Positions 1 through 8,731 of a stretch of DNA of 64,000 nucleotides are shown here, one piece after another. How positions within the stretch are numbered: position 1 is the stretch's first letter; the number at the start of each line of letters is the position of its first letter. The stretch lies in contig JADJQS010000001.1 in the NCBI GenBank assembly GCA_016712635.1, forward strand, positions 594,001 to 658,000, given 5' to 3'. Both the position numbers and the translations under genes were made by a program. Source of the stretch: Gammaproteobacteria bacterium. GTDB taxonomy: Bacteria > Pseudomonadota > Gammaproteobacteria > SZUA-140. The notes below the pieces were generated by a model. The model was not told the origin of the DNA. It ran no database searches and worked only from the letters and a program-made list of their open reading frames with translations.

Positions 1-632
1 TGGAAAACGAAGGCATCGGCTACATCGACGCCGCGCTGCGTCTGCACGGCGGCGCCGGCACGTACGGCAACGGGGCCGCGATGCGCGTCACGCCGGTCGC
101 GCTTTTCCATCACCGGTCGGCGGATCTGCGCGACAAGGTGGCGGCGGCATCCCGCGTGACGCACGCGCATGCGGTCGCGATCGACGCGGCCGCGGTCCTC
201 GCCCAGGCCCAGGTCCGCCTGCTGGCGCTGAACTCGCAGCGTCCGTTCGCGCCACAGGCGCTCGCCGGAGAACTGATTGAATGCGCGCAGTGCGCGCTGC
301 TGCGCGACAAGCTGGAGCGCATCCCGGCACTGCTCGACAGCGGCCTGCCGCACCAGCAGGTCGCCGAGATCCTCGGCTGCGGGACCGCGGCGCATGAGTC
401 GTTGCCCTTTGCCCTGTATTGCTTCCTGACCCACCCGCACGAGTTCATGGAGTGCGTGTTGTGCGCCGCGCTCAACGGCGGCGACCGCGACACGCTGGGC
501 ACCATGGCCGGCGCAGCGGCCGGGGCGCTGCTGGGAGTCGAGGCACTGCCGAAGGCCTGGCTGGCTAAACTCGAGAACCGCCAGCATATCGAGACGCTGG
601 CGCGCGAGCTTGCGGCGCGATACACCTCTTGA
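1..632 (+). CDS. ADP-ribosylglycohydrolase family protein (5' partial)
   Basis: The reading frame is open from the left edge (first full codon at 3), so the N-terminus lies outside the window; the ATG at 81 is internal. The visible start contains GTYGNGAAMR, the conserved glycine/asparagine motif of ADP-ribosylglycohydrolases (DraG/ARH fold), which remove ADP-ribose from proteins or nucleic acids using a dinuclear Mg site. About 209 residues are visible, so perhaps the N-terminal third with the first metal ligands is missing. The end is intact, with the TGA directly abutting the convergent aroE stop. The family is fairly secure; the substrate is unknown. Confidence 0.8.
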   Translation, partial: ENEGIGYIDAALRLHGGAGTYGNGAAMRVTPVALFHHRSADLRDKVAAASRVTHAHAVAIDAAAVLAQAQVRLLALNSQRPFAPQALAGELIECAQCALLRDKLERIPALLDSGLPHQQVAEILGCGTAAHESLPFALYCFLTHPHEFMECVLCAALNGGDRDTLGTMAGAAAGALLGVEALPKAWLAKLENRQHIETLARELAARYTS

Positions 633-1499
633 TCAGGCGCCGCGCCTGGCCGACAGGCGTTTGCGCATCATCGCGATCACGGCTGCGGTTTCCGGCCGTA
701 CGCCGCGCCATATGAAAAAGGATTCCGCCGCCTGCTCGACCAGCATGCCGAGCCCGTCCGCCGCGCGGACCTCACCCTGCGCCTGCGCCCAGCGCAGAAA
801 CGGCGTCGGTTCCGCCGCGTACATCATGTCGTAGCACAGACAGTTCGGCGCCAGGACCGCGGGCGGTAACGGCAGTTCCGCGCCGTGCAGGCTCGCCGCA
901 GTGCCGTTGACGACGAGGTCGAAATCCCGCCCGGCCAAGGCCTCATACGAGCAGCCGGTCACCGGCAAGACCGCACTGGCGAACTGCCCGGCGAGTTCCA
1001 GCGCGCTGTCGACGGTGCGGTTGGCGATCACGACTTCACGCGGTCCCTGCTCCAGCACGGGCCCCATCACCCCGCGCACCGCGCCACCGGCACCCGCGAT
1101 CAGCACACGCCGGCCGGCAATCTCCGCGCCGAGATTGACCGTGATGTCGCGCACCATCGCGATACCGTCGGTATTGTCCCCGTAGGCACCGTCGTCCCCG
1201 AAGCGAATCGTATTAACCGCGCCCGCGCGTTCGGCGCGCACACTGCGCCGCTCCACCCAGGCCCAGGCGAGACGCTTGAACGGTACGGTGACATTGAGCC
1301 CCTTGCCGCCCGCGGCGGCGAAATTTCCCGCCGCCTGCTCGAAACCGCCCTCATCCACCTGGATCGCCGTGTAAACGATGCGCTGCCCGGTCTGGCGTGC
1401 GAACTCGGCATGGATCGCAGGCGACAGGCTGTGCGCAACCGGATTACCCATGACCGCATAGCGATCCGGAAGGACGTCGAACTCGAACAGGGATGACAT
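633..1499 (-). CDS. aroE: Shikimate dehydrogenase
   Basis: 288 residues. NADPH-dependent reduction of 3-dehydroshikimate to shikimate in the chorismate pathway, cytosolic. The N-terminal substrate domain shows YAVMGNPVAHSLSP (shikimate-binding Ser residues) and NVTVPFK with the catalytic Lys; GDNTDG carries the catalytic Asp. The Rossmann half has GAGGAVRG and the NRT loop typical of NADP-binding AroE. Length is normal for the family (about 270-290). The ATG at 1499 has no clear Shine-Dalgarno sequence. It is convergent with the ADP-ribosylglycohydrolase and followed upstream on the same strand by hemB, 135 bp away. Confidence 0.95.
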   Translation of the reverse strand: MSSLFEFDVLPDRYAVMGNPVAHSLSPAIHAEFARQTGQRIVYTAIQVDEGGFEQAAGNFAAAGGKGLNVTVPFKRLAWAWVERRSVRAERAGAVNTIRFGDDGAYGDNTDGIAMVRDITVNLGAEIAGRRVLIAGAGGAVRGVMGPVLEQGPREVVIANRTVDSALELAGQFASAVLPVTGCSYEALAGRDFDLVVNGTAASLHGAELPLPPAVLAPNCLCYDMMYAAEPTPFLRWAQAQGEVRAADGLGMLVEQAAESFFIWRGVRPETAAVIAMMRKRLSARRGA

Positions 1500-1634
1500 G
1501 AAAAGAGGGTAATGAGGAAACGGAAGAGATACAAGGAAAACGGTCGTGCCCGCTGCGATCTGGAGTCGGTATATGCCCGGCGACCTGCGGAATCCTGCGT
1601 CAGCGCATCTGCAACACCGGGCTTGGATCCGCCT

Positions 1635-2654
1635 TTATGAGGTTCGCAGCCAGCCCGCCGCCGCCTTGGCGTAGTAGCTCAGGATTGCATCGGCACCCGC
1701 GCGCTTCATCGCCAGCAGGCTTTCCATGACGGCGGCGCGCTCGTTGAGCCAACCGCGTTCGGCCGCCGCCTTGAGCATGGCGTATTCTCCGCTCACCTGA
1801 TAGACGAAGGTGGGCGCGCCGAACGCGTCCTTGACGCGCCGCACGATGTCGAGATAGGGCATGCCCGGCTTGATCATGATCATGTCGGCGCCTTCCTCGA
1901 GGTCGAGCGCCACCTCCCACAGGGCCTCGTCGGAATTGGCCGGATCCATCTGGTAGGTGTATTTGTCCCCGCCGGCGAGATTGGCCGCCGACCCGACGGC
2001 ATCGCGGAAGGGTCCATAGAAATTCGAGGCATATTTGGCCGCATAGGCGAGGATGCGCGTGTTGACGTGTCCGGCGACCTCGAGTGCCCGGCGGATCGCG
2101 CCTATGCGGCCGTCCATCATGTCGGAAGGGGCGACGATGTCGGCGCCTGCCTCGGCGTGCGACAGCGCCTGGCGCACCAGCACCGCGACGGTCTCATCGT
2201 TCACCACGTATCCGGCGGCGTCGATCAGCCCGTCCTGGCCGTGAGTGGTAAACGGATCGAGCGCGACGTCGGTGATGACCCCGAGTTCCGGCAGCGCCTG
2301 CTTCAGTGCGCGCACGGCGCGCTGCGCCAGGCCCTCGGGGTTATAGGCCTCGCGGGCGTCGAGCGATTTATGTTCCGGCGGGGTGACCGGAAAGAGCGCC
2401 AGCGCCGGGATGCCCAGCTTCGCGACGGCCTCGGCCTCGCGCAGCAGTTCGTCGATGCTGAGACGCTCCACCCCCGGCATCGAAGGCACCGCCTCGCGGC
2501 GGCGCGCGCCGTCCAGCACGAAAACCGGATAGATGAGGTCGTCGGCGCTCAACCGGGTTTCGCGCATCAGGCGCCGGCTGAATGCATCGCGGCGCATACG
2601 ACGCGGGCGGCGGCCGGGATATCGACCCGGAAAGTCCTTCGACGACGGGTTCAT
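1635..2654 (-). CDS. hemB: Delta-aminolevulinic acid dehydratase (porphobilinogen synthase)
   Basis: 339 residues. Condenses two 5-aminolevulinate molecules to porphobilinogen in tetrapyrrole synthesis. Visible family signatures: RRLMRET at the N-terminus, the LFPVTPPEHKS segment, APSDMMDGRIGAIR, the substrate-binding Lys region YAAKYASNFYGPFRDA, and the Schiff-base Lys in MIMIKPGMPYLD. The metal site lacks the Cys triad of zinc enzymes (the segment reads DVALDPFTTHGQDG), so this is the Asp-rich, Mg-type HemB common in proteobacteria. Haem supply fits the several cytochrome genes nearby. Confidence 0.96.
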   Translation of the reverse strand: MNPSSKDFPGRYPGRRPRRMRRDAFSRRLMRETRLSADDLIYPVFVLDGARRREAVPSMPGVERLSIDELLREAEAVAKLGIPALALFPVTPPEHKSLDAREAYNPEGLAQRAVRALKQALPELGVITDVALDPFTTHGQDGLIDAAGYVVNDETVAVLVRQALSHAEAGADIVAPSDMMDGRIGAIRRALEVAGHVNTRILAYAAKYASNFYGPFRDAVGSAANLAGGDKYTYQMDPANSDEALWEVALDLEEGADMIMIKPGMPYLDIVRRVKDAFGAPTFVYQVSGEYAMLKAAAERGWLNERAAVMESLLAMKRAGADAILSYYAKAAAGWLRTS

Positions 2655-2682
2655 GCCTGTGCAGCCACGCCAGACCGGGCGG

Positions 2683-3801
2683 CTATTTCCTGCGCGCGGG
2701 CCGTTTCACCGCGCCCTTCTTCTTTTTGGGCGCGGGCTTCTTCTTCGCCGCCGCCGCCTTCTTGTTCATTGCGGCGGGTTTCTTCCTGGTGACCACCGGT
2801 TTCTTCGCCGCGGCCTTCTTGCGGGTCGGCGGGACCTTTTTCCTGCTCGGGGATTTTTTGCCGGCGGCCGGCTTCTTCCCGACGGCGGTTTTCCTCTTGG
2901 CCGCAGGTTTTCCGCGCGTCGGCGCGGTCTTTTTAGGCGCAGATTTTTTCTTCGCGGCCGGTTTTTTCGCGGCAGGCTTCTTCGCTGCAGCCTTACTGGT
3001 CGTCACGGCGGTTTTCTTCTTGGCCACCACCGGTTTCTTCGCCGTCGGTCTGGCGCTCGAGGCCTTCCTGGCATCGGATGGTGCGGCGGCGGAGACGGCG
3101 GTGGCGCTTGCGCTGACCGGAGCCGCGGACGTCTTGCCGAGCCGCGCCGCACGTTGCGCCTCCTGGACCACCTGCTTGATGGCGGCAAAGATCTGCGGGA
3201 TCTCTCCCACCCCCTGGACAGCCTTGAGCCGGCCTTGCGTGCGATAGTATTCAATCAAAGGAGAGGTCTGCGCCTCGTAGACGCGCAGGCGGTTGCCGAT
3301 GGTCTCCTCGTTGTCGTCCGCCCGGTGGCGGAGGTTGCCGCCGCACTTGTCACAGCGGTCTTCCAGCTTGGAAGGCGAACTGTAGATGTTGTAGGTCTGG
3401 CCGCAGGACTCGCAGGTACGCCGTCCCGTCATGCGTTGCATCAGGATGTCGAGGTCGACGTCGATGAGCAGGGCGAGGTCGAGCGGCTGCCCCATGCGCT
3501 CCAGCATGGCGTCCAGCGTCTGGGCCTGGGCAAGGTTGCGGGGAAACCCGTCAAGAATGAATCCGTTGCGGGCGTCGGGCTGGGTCAGGCGTTCGCGGAT
3601 CATCGCCAGCACCAGGTCGTCTGACACCAGGCGTCCGGTATCCATCGCCGCCTTGGCCTGCAGACCGAGTTGCGTACCCGACTTGACGGCGGCGCGCAGC
3701 AGATCCCCGGTCGAAATCTGCGGTACCCGGTACTGATCCGTCAGCAGCTTGGCTTGCGTCCCCTTACCTGACCCTGGCGCCCCCAGCAGTACGATTCTCA
3801 T
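2683..3801 (-). CDS. adk: Adenylate kinase with long Lys/Ala/Pro-rich C-terminal tail
   Basis: 372 residues against about 215 for ordinary Adk. Residues 1-217 form a complete adenylate kinase (ATP + AMP to 2 ADP): P-loop GAPGSGKGT at 7-15, the DGFPRN motif near 84-89, and a zinc LID with Cys130, Cys133, Cys150 and Cys153 (C-x2-C-x16-C-x2-C). From about residue 220 the frame continues without a stop into about 150 residues made of KKPAAKK-type repeats, like the histone-H1-like tails of AlgP proteins. This tail is probably disordered and could bind nucleic acid or polyphosphate; that is inference. Start ATG at 3801, divergent from the PPi-PFK gene. Confidence 0.93.
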   Translation of the reverse strand: MRIVLLGAPGSGKGTQAKLLTDQYRVPQISTGDLLRAAVKSGTQLGLQAKAAMDTGRLVSDDLVLAMIRERLTQPDARNGFILDGFPRNLAQAQTLDAMLERMGQPLDLALLIDVDLDILMQRMTGRRTCESCGQTYNIYSSPSKLEDRCDKCGGNLRHRADDNEETIGNRLRVYEAQTSPLIEYYRTQGRLKAVQGVGEIPQIFAAIKQVVQEAQRAARLGKTSAAPVSASATAVSAAAPSDARKASSARPTAKKPVVAKKKTAVTTSKAAAKKPAAKKPAAKKKSAPKKTAPTRGKPAAKRKTAVGKKPAAGKKSPSRKKVPPTRKKAAAKKPVVTRKKPAAMNKKAAAAKKKPAPKKKKGAVKRPARRK

Positions 3802-4029
3802 GTCATTTACCCCGTCCGATTATTGGTATTCTTAAATTACTTCAATTATTTCAACATTTTAATCAACCCGAGGGGCGGGGTGGTCGCGTCCATGACAATG
3901 CCCGTCAGGCAGATCCATGACATGACGTATGCTTATACCGTTTTTTCCCTTCCGTGCAAAGCGTATTTTAAGAGGAGTAACAACGCTCGTGCTACCCACT
4001 GCAACATCACCGCGATGGAGGATTTCCTA
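3802..4029. other. Divergent intergenic region adk / PPi-PFK
   Basis: About 230 bp holding the promoters of the divergent adk and PPi-PFK genes. It is noticeably AT-rich close to adk. The open frame of the PFK gene extends back to 3823, but that part shows no family similarity and the good ribosome site lies just before 4030, so I treat it as non-coding leader. Confidence 0.5.
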
Positions 4030-5295
4030 ATGACTCGGAGCAATGCTTTCTACGCGCAATCGGGCGGTGTCACCGCCGTCATCAATGCCTCCGCCTGTGG
4101 CGTGATCGAGACCGCGCGCAATCACCGGGACAAGATCGGCAAGGTGTTCGCCGGCCGCAACGGGATCATCGGCGCGCTGACCGAGGATCTGATCGACACC
4201 AGCCGCGAAAGCAGCCGGGCCATCGCGGCGTTGCGCCATACGCCGTCCGGGGCGTTCGGATCCTGCCGTTACAAGATCAAGGGACTCGATCAGAACAGGC
4301 GCGAGTACGAGCGCCTGATCGAGGTGTTCACCGCGCACAATATCGGCTATTTCTTTTACAACGGTGGCGGCGACTCAGCCGACACCTGCCTCAAGATCTC
4401 GCAGCTATCCGCCAGCCTGGGCTATCCCATCAGGGCCATCCACATCCCGAAGACCGTCGACAACGACCTGCCGATCACCGACAACTGCCCGGGCTTCGGC
4501 TCGGTCGCCAAGTACGTCGCCGTCTCCACGCGCGAGGCGAGCTTCGACGTCGCATCGATGGCCAAGACCTCCACCAAGGTCTTCGTGCTCGAAGTCATGG
4601 GCCGCCATGCCGGATGGATCGCGGCCGCCGGCGGCCTGGCGGCCGATGCGGACACGGACCTGCCGATCGTCATCCTGTTCCCGGAGGTACCCTTCGACGC
4701 GGACAGGTTCCTGGCCAGGGTCGACGGCATGGTGCGCGACCACGGCTACTGCTCGGTGGTGGTTTCCGAAGGCGTGCGCGGCAGCGACGGGAAGTTCCTG
4801 TCGGATCAGGGCCTGCGCGACGCCTTCGGTCATGCCCAGCTGGGCGGCGTCGCACCGGTCATCGCCAACCTGGTCAAGCAGGGACTCGGTCTCAAATACC
4901 ACTGGGGCGTGGCCGACTATCTGCAGCGCGCCGCGCGCCATATCGCCTCGAAGACGGATGTGGAACAGGCCTATGCCGTCGGCAAGGCCGCGGTGCAGTT
5001 CGCGCTCAAGGGACACAACTCGGTCATGCCGACCATCGAGCGCCGGTCGGACCGGCCCTACCGCTGGAAGGTGGGCATGGCGCCGCTCAGCAAGGTCGCC
5101 AACGTGGAAAAAATGATGCCGAAAAATTTCATCACCAAGGACGGCTTCGGCATCACCGCGGCGTGCCGCGACTACCTGCTGCCGCTCATCAGGGGTGAGG
5201 ACTACCCGCCCTACAAGAACGGGCTGCCGAATTACGTGCGGCTCAGGAACACCCCGGTCCCGAAGAGACTCGCGACGGAATTCGAAGTGAAATAG
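4030..5295 (+). CDS. pfp: Pyrophosphate-dependent 6-phosphofructokinase
   Basis: 421 residues from the ATG at 4030, preceded by GGAGG at 4017-4021; the frame extends upstream to 3823 without recognisable sequence. Catalyses reversible phosphorylation of fructose 6-phosphate using PPi. The phosphoryl-donor loop reads NGGGDS, with Asp where ATP enzymes have Gly (E. coli position 104), and PKTVDND has Lys where ATP enzymes have Gly (position 124); this pair is the established PPi signature. MGRHAGW and the SEG segment are also present. It converges on the membrane pyrophosphatase gene 103 bp downstream, a neighbourhood also known in methanotrophs and sulfur oxidisers. PPi specificity is predicted from motif only. 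Confidence 0.92.
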   Translation: MTRSNAFYAQSGGVTAVINASACGVIETARNHRDKIGKVFAGRNGIIGALTEDLIDTSRESSRAIAALRHTPSGAFGSCRYKIKGLDQNRREYERLIEVFTAHNIGYFFYNGGGDSADTCLKISQLSASLGYPIRAIHIPKTVDNDLPITDNCPGFGSVAKYVAVSTREASFDVASMAKTSTKVFVLEVMGRHAGWIAAAGGLAADADTDLPIVILFPEVPFDADRFLARVDGMVRDHGYCSVVVSEGVRGSDGKFLSDQGLRDAFGHAQLGGVAPVIANLVKQGLGLKYHWGVADYLQRAARHIASKTDVEQAYAVGKAAVQFALKGHNSVMPTIERRSDRPYRWKVGMAPLSKVANVEKMMPKNFITKDGFGITAACRDYLLPLIRGEDYPPYKNGLPNYVRLRNTPVPKRLATEFEVK

Positions 5296-5398
5296 TGCCT
5301 GTCCGGAACTGCTGGACAGACCGGCAGGAATCCCGGCGGAGGCGCCGGCTCACCGCGCCTTCCCGACCCTGACCGCGATTAATCCCGGGGTCCCGCCC

Positions 5399-7408
5399 CT
5401 ATCGCAGCAGGGGCGCGATTACCAGGCTGACGATGGCGAGCACGTTGATCAGGATGTTCATCGAGGGGCCGGAGGTATCCTTGAAGGGATCACCGACCGT
5501 ATCGCCGACGACACAGGCCTTGTGCACATCGGATCCCTTGCCGCCGAGATTGCCCTTCTCGACGTACTTCTTGGCGTTGTCCCACGCCCCGCCGGCGTTC
5601 GACATGGTCAGGGCGAGCAGCACCCCGCCCAGCAGCGCCCCGCCCAGCATGCCGCCGAGCGCCTGCGGTCCGATACCGAAGCCCACCACCACCGGCGCGG
5701 CTACGGCCAGCACCCCGGGCAGCACCATGCGCTTCAGTGCGGCCTGGGTCGCGATATCGATGCAACGGGCATTGTCCGGCTTGGCGGTGCCCTCGAGCAG
5801 CCCGGGGATCTCGCGAAACTGACGGCGGATCTCCTTGATCATGTCGAAAGCGGCGTCGCCCACCGCGGTCATGGTCAGCGACGCCACCAGGAACGGGAAG
5901 ATGCCGCCGAGGAACAGGCCCATCAGCACCTCGGGATCGCCCAGATCGAGGTTGAAGCCGGGCACATGAAGGGAGACGTCCTGCACGAAGGCCGTGATGA
6001 TGGCGAGGGCGGCCAGCGCCGCCGCCCCGATCGCGAATCCCTTGCCGATCGCGGCAGTGGTATTGCCCAGCTCGTCCAGCGAGTCCGTGATCTTGCGCGT
6101 GGCGGCGCCCAGCCCGCCCATCTCGGCGATGCCACCGGCGTTGTCCGCCACCGGCCCGTAGGCGTCGATCGCCATGGTGATGCCGACGGTGGCGAGCATC
6201 CCGACCGCCGCGATGCCGACGCCGTACAGGCCGCACAGCTGGGTCGAGACGAAGATGATGGCGCAGATCGTCAGCACCGGAACGACCACGGAGTACATTC
6301 CGGTCGCGAGGCCGGTAATCATCACCGTGGCAGGTCCGGTCTCGCCCGCCTTGGCGATGTGGCGCACCGGCTTGCCGCCGGTGAAGTACTCCGTCACCAG
6401 ACCGATGATGATCCCGCCAACGGACCCCGCCAGCACCGCGCCCCACACCGTCGCGGCAACCCCGACGCCGCTCACCACGAAATAGGCCACGATGATGAAC
6501 AGGATCGAGGCGCTGATCGTGCCGATGCGCAGCGCCACTTCCGGCGATCTGGCGGAGAACTGGCGCACCAGCAGGATCCCCATGATCGAACAGATCAGGC
6601 CTGCCGAGGCGAGCGCGAGCGGCAGAAACATCAGGTCCTGGCGTTCGCCGAGTTGCACCAGCCGCTCCAGGGACATGGTGGATGCCATCGCGATGGTGGC
6701 GATCATCGCCCCGCAATAGGACTCGAAGATGTCCGAGCCCATGCCGGCGACGTCGCCCACGTTGTCGCCGACGTTGTCCGCGATCACGCCCGGGTTGCGC
6801 GGGTCATCCTCGGGGATCCCAGCCTCAATCTTGCCGACCAGGTCCGCGCCGACATCCGCGCTCTTGGTGAAGATGCCGCCGCCGACGCGGGAAAAGAGCG
6901 CGACGCTCGAGGCCCCCATCCCGAAACCGTGGATGGCGAACGAACTCTCCGGGTCGCCGCCGAACAGAAGGTACAGGATCCCCAGCCCCATCAGACCGAT
7001 CGAGGCCACGGTGAGCCCCATCACCGAGCCGCCGAAGAAGGCGATGGTGAGGGCGGTCGGCGCGCCGACTGTATGCGCTGCCATTGTCGTGCGCACGTTG
7101 GCGCGGGTGGCGGCGTACATCCCGATGTAGCCCGCCGCCGCCGATGCCACAGCGCCCAGAACGAACGCGAAGGCGGTGTTCATGCCCAGAGGGGACACCA
7201 GGATCAACACCGCCACGACCAGGACAAAGATGCCGAGGATGCTGTATTCGCGTTTCAGGAACACCATGGCGCCCTGCTGGATCGCCAGCGCGATTTCCGC
7301 GATGCGCCCCTCCCCTGCGGGATAGCGCCGGATCGCGGCGTACAACAGGAAAGCTACCAGCAGACCCAACACACCCAATACCGGTGGTACCATTTGCAGG
7401 CTGACCAT
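5399..7408 (-). CDS. hppA: Membrane-bound ion-pumping pyrophosphatase
   Basis: 669 residues, about 16 hydrophobic segments. Couples PPi hydrolysis to proton (possibly sodium) export across the inner membrane, or makes PPi in reverse. The acidic PPi/Mg loops are intact: DVGADLVGKIEAGIPEDDPRNP and the nearby DNVGDNVGD, plus late segments rich in Asp and Lys (KACVVGDTVGDPFKDTSGP). The cation-selectivity motif reads GNTTAAIGKG, with Ala where K+-independent enzymes carry Lys, so K+-dependent type is predicted. H+ versus Na+ cannot be decided by eye. It sits tail to tail with PPi-PFK. Confidence 0.96.
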   Translation of the reverse strand: MVSLQMVPPVLGVLGLLVAFLLYAAIRRYPAGEGRIAEIALAIQQGAMVFLKREYSILGIFVLVVAVLILVSPLGMNTAFAFVLGAVASAAAGYIGMYAATRANVRTTMAAHTVGAPTALTIAFFGGSVMGLTVASIGLMGLGILYLLFGGDPESSFAIHGFGMGASSVALFSRVGGGIFTKSADVGADLVGKIEAGIPEDDPRNPGVIADNVGDNVGDVAGMGSDIFESYCGAMIATIAMASTMSLERLVQLGERQDLMFLPLALASAGLICSIMGILLVRQFSARSPEVALRIGTISASILFIIVAYFVVSGVGVAATVWGAVLAGSVGGIIIGLVTEYFTGGKPVRHIAKAGETGPATVMITGLATGMYSVVVPVLTICAIIFVSTQLCGLYGVGIAAVGMLATVGITMAIDAYGPVADNAGGIAEMGGLGAATRKITDSLDELGNTTAAIGKGFAIGAAALAALAIITAFVQDVSLHVPGFNLDLGDPEVLMGLFLGGIFPFLVASLTMTAVGDAAFDMIKEIRRQFREIPGLLEGTAKPDNARCIDIATQAALKRMVLPGVLAVAAPVVVGFGIGPQALGGMLGGALLGGVLLALTMSNAGGAWDNAKKYVEKGNLGGKGSDVHKACVVGDTVGDPFKDTSGPSMNILINVLAIVSLVIAPLLR

Positions 7409-7690
7409 TACTCCCCCTGTCGATTAAGAACGCTGGCGTTCGTGAATGACGGAGCGGCTGACGGTTGGATCTGATTGCCGCGGCGGCGTTTTTTCCCTCT
7501 TATCGCGTGAGCCTGACACTGCGCCGGAATGACGCAGCTTCGGGTAAAGGTTAAAAGGATATGTAAAAAGGCCATCCCGCGCAATGCACCGCCGGTAATA
7601 CCCCGCGTCCCGGAATACGGGCCGCACTGGAGTCATGCTAAGGTAAGGCCCAGCGAGATCCAGGCCGGATGGTTCCATTACTGCATCGCC

Positions 7691-8623
7691 ATGTCTGCCC
7701 ATAATCACCACCACACGACCGCGTCGGGCCAGCACGGCAGGGCCGACCGTTCCCTGCTCTGGGCATTTCTGCTCACACTGGGTTTCGCGATGGCTGAAGC
7801 TGTCGGCGGCTGGCTGTCGGGTTCGCTGGCCCTGCTCGGCGACGCAGCCCACATGCTTTCGGATACGACCGCGCTCGGCCTCGCCGCATTCGCCGCCTGG
7901 GTCGCGCGTCAGCCGCCTTCCCTGCGCCATTCCTACGGGCTGGTGCGGGCGGAGGCCGTCGCCGCGCTGTTCAATGGTTTCTTCATGGTGGCCGTAGTGA
8001 TCGGCATCACCTGGCATGCGGTGGAACGCCTGCAGGCGCCCAGGCCGGTGGACAGCGTCATCGTGATGGCGATCGCAGCGGTGGGCCTGGTGGTCAACCT
8101 GATCGTGTTCCGCATACTGCACGCCGGCGAGAAGACACTCAATGTGCGCGCCGCGCTGCTGCATGTCATGGGCGATCTGCTCGGCTCGGTGGCGGCACTG
8201 GCCTCGGGCATCGTGATCTATTTCACGGGATGGAACGCCATCGATCCGCTGCTCTCATTCTTCATCTGCGCGCTCATCCTCGCCTCCAGCCTGCGGCTGT
8301 TGCGCGAGGTCTTGCATGTGATCATGGAAGGCGTGCCCCTGTACCTGGATCTGCGCCAGGTCGGTTCCGCCATGGCGGCGGTGCCGGGCGTGGCGGAGAT
8401 ACACGATCTGCACATCTGGACGCTGGCAAGCGGCCGGGTGGCACTCTCGGCGCATGTCGTGATCCACGATATGACCGTGTGGGACAGCCAGCTCGCCGCC
8501 CTGCGTCACCTGCTGCACGAACACTACGGCATCGAACATGTCACGCTGCAGCCGGAACCGGCCATGCGTACGAGCAGGCTGTACCGGGTGGACGCCGGCG
8601 CAGGACGGGGTAACAGCGGATAA
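7691..8623 (+). CDS. Cation diffusion facilitator (CzcD-like Zn/Co/Cd exporter)
   Basis: 310 residues from the ATG at 7691; the open frame begins at 7529, but the upstream part is not family-like, while the N-terminus MSAHNHHH is typical. Proton antiporter moving divalent metals out of the cytoplasm. Six membrane segments are visible, with the zinc site HMLSD in TM2 and HVMGD in TM5 (His/Asp pairs), and a cytoplasmic C-terminal ferredoxin-like domain with EIHDLHIW, a metal-binding dimer motif. An in-frame His cluster at the N-terminus may collect metal. No strong ribosome site is seen, so the exact start is uncertain. Confidence 0.9.
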   Translation: MSAHNHHHTTASGQHGRADRSLLWAFLLTLGFAMAEAVGGWLSGSLALLGDAAHMLSDTTALGLAAFAAWVARQPPSLRHSYGLVRAEAVAALFNGFFMVAVVIGITWHAVERLQAPRPVDSVIVMAIAAVGLVVNLIVFRILHAGEKTLNVRAALLHVMGDLLGSVAALASGIVIYFTGWNAIDPLLSFFICALILASSLRLLREVLHVIMEGVPLYLDLRQVGSAMAAVPGVAEIHDLHIWTLASGRVALSAHVVIHDMTVWDSQLAALRHLLHEHYGIEHVTLQPEPAMRTSRLYRVDAGAGRGNSG

Positions 8624-8731
8624 ACTTCACCGTGGCGCCCTGCCTGACCGGCGAATCGATGACGCGCGGCGAGCCCATTCTGTTAAAATACCCGCCACGA
8701 CCGGATCACCCCACCCTTCAGGAGCAGAACC

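Noticed and set aside
4030..5295. ATP-dependent PfkA
   Set aside because: Both donor-site positions (Asp in GGGDS, Lys in PKTVDND) are of the PPi type.
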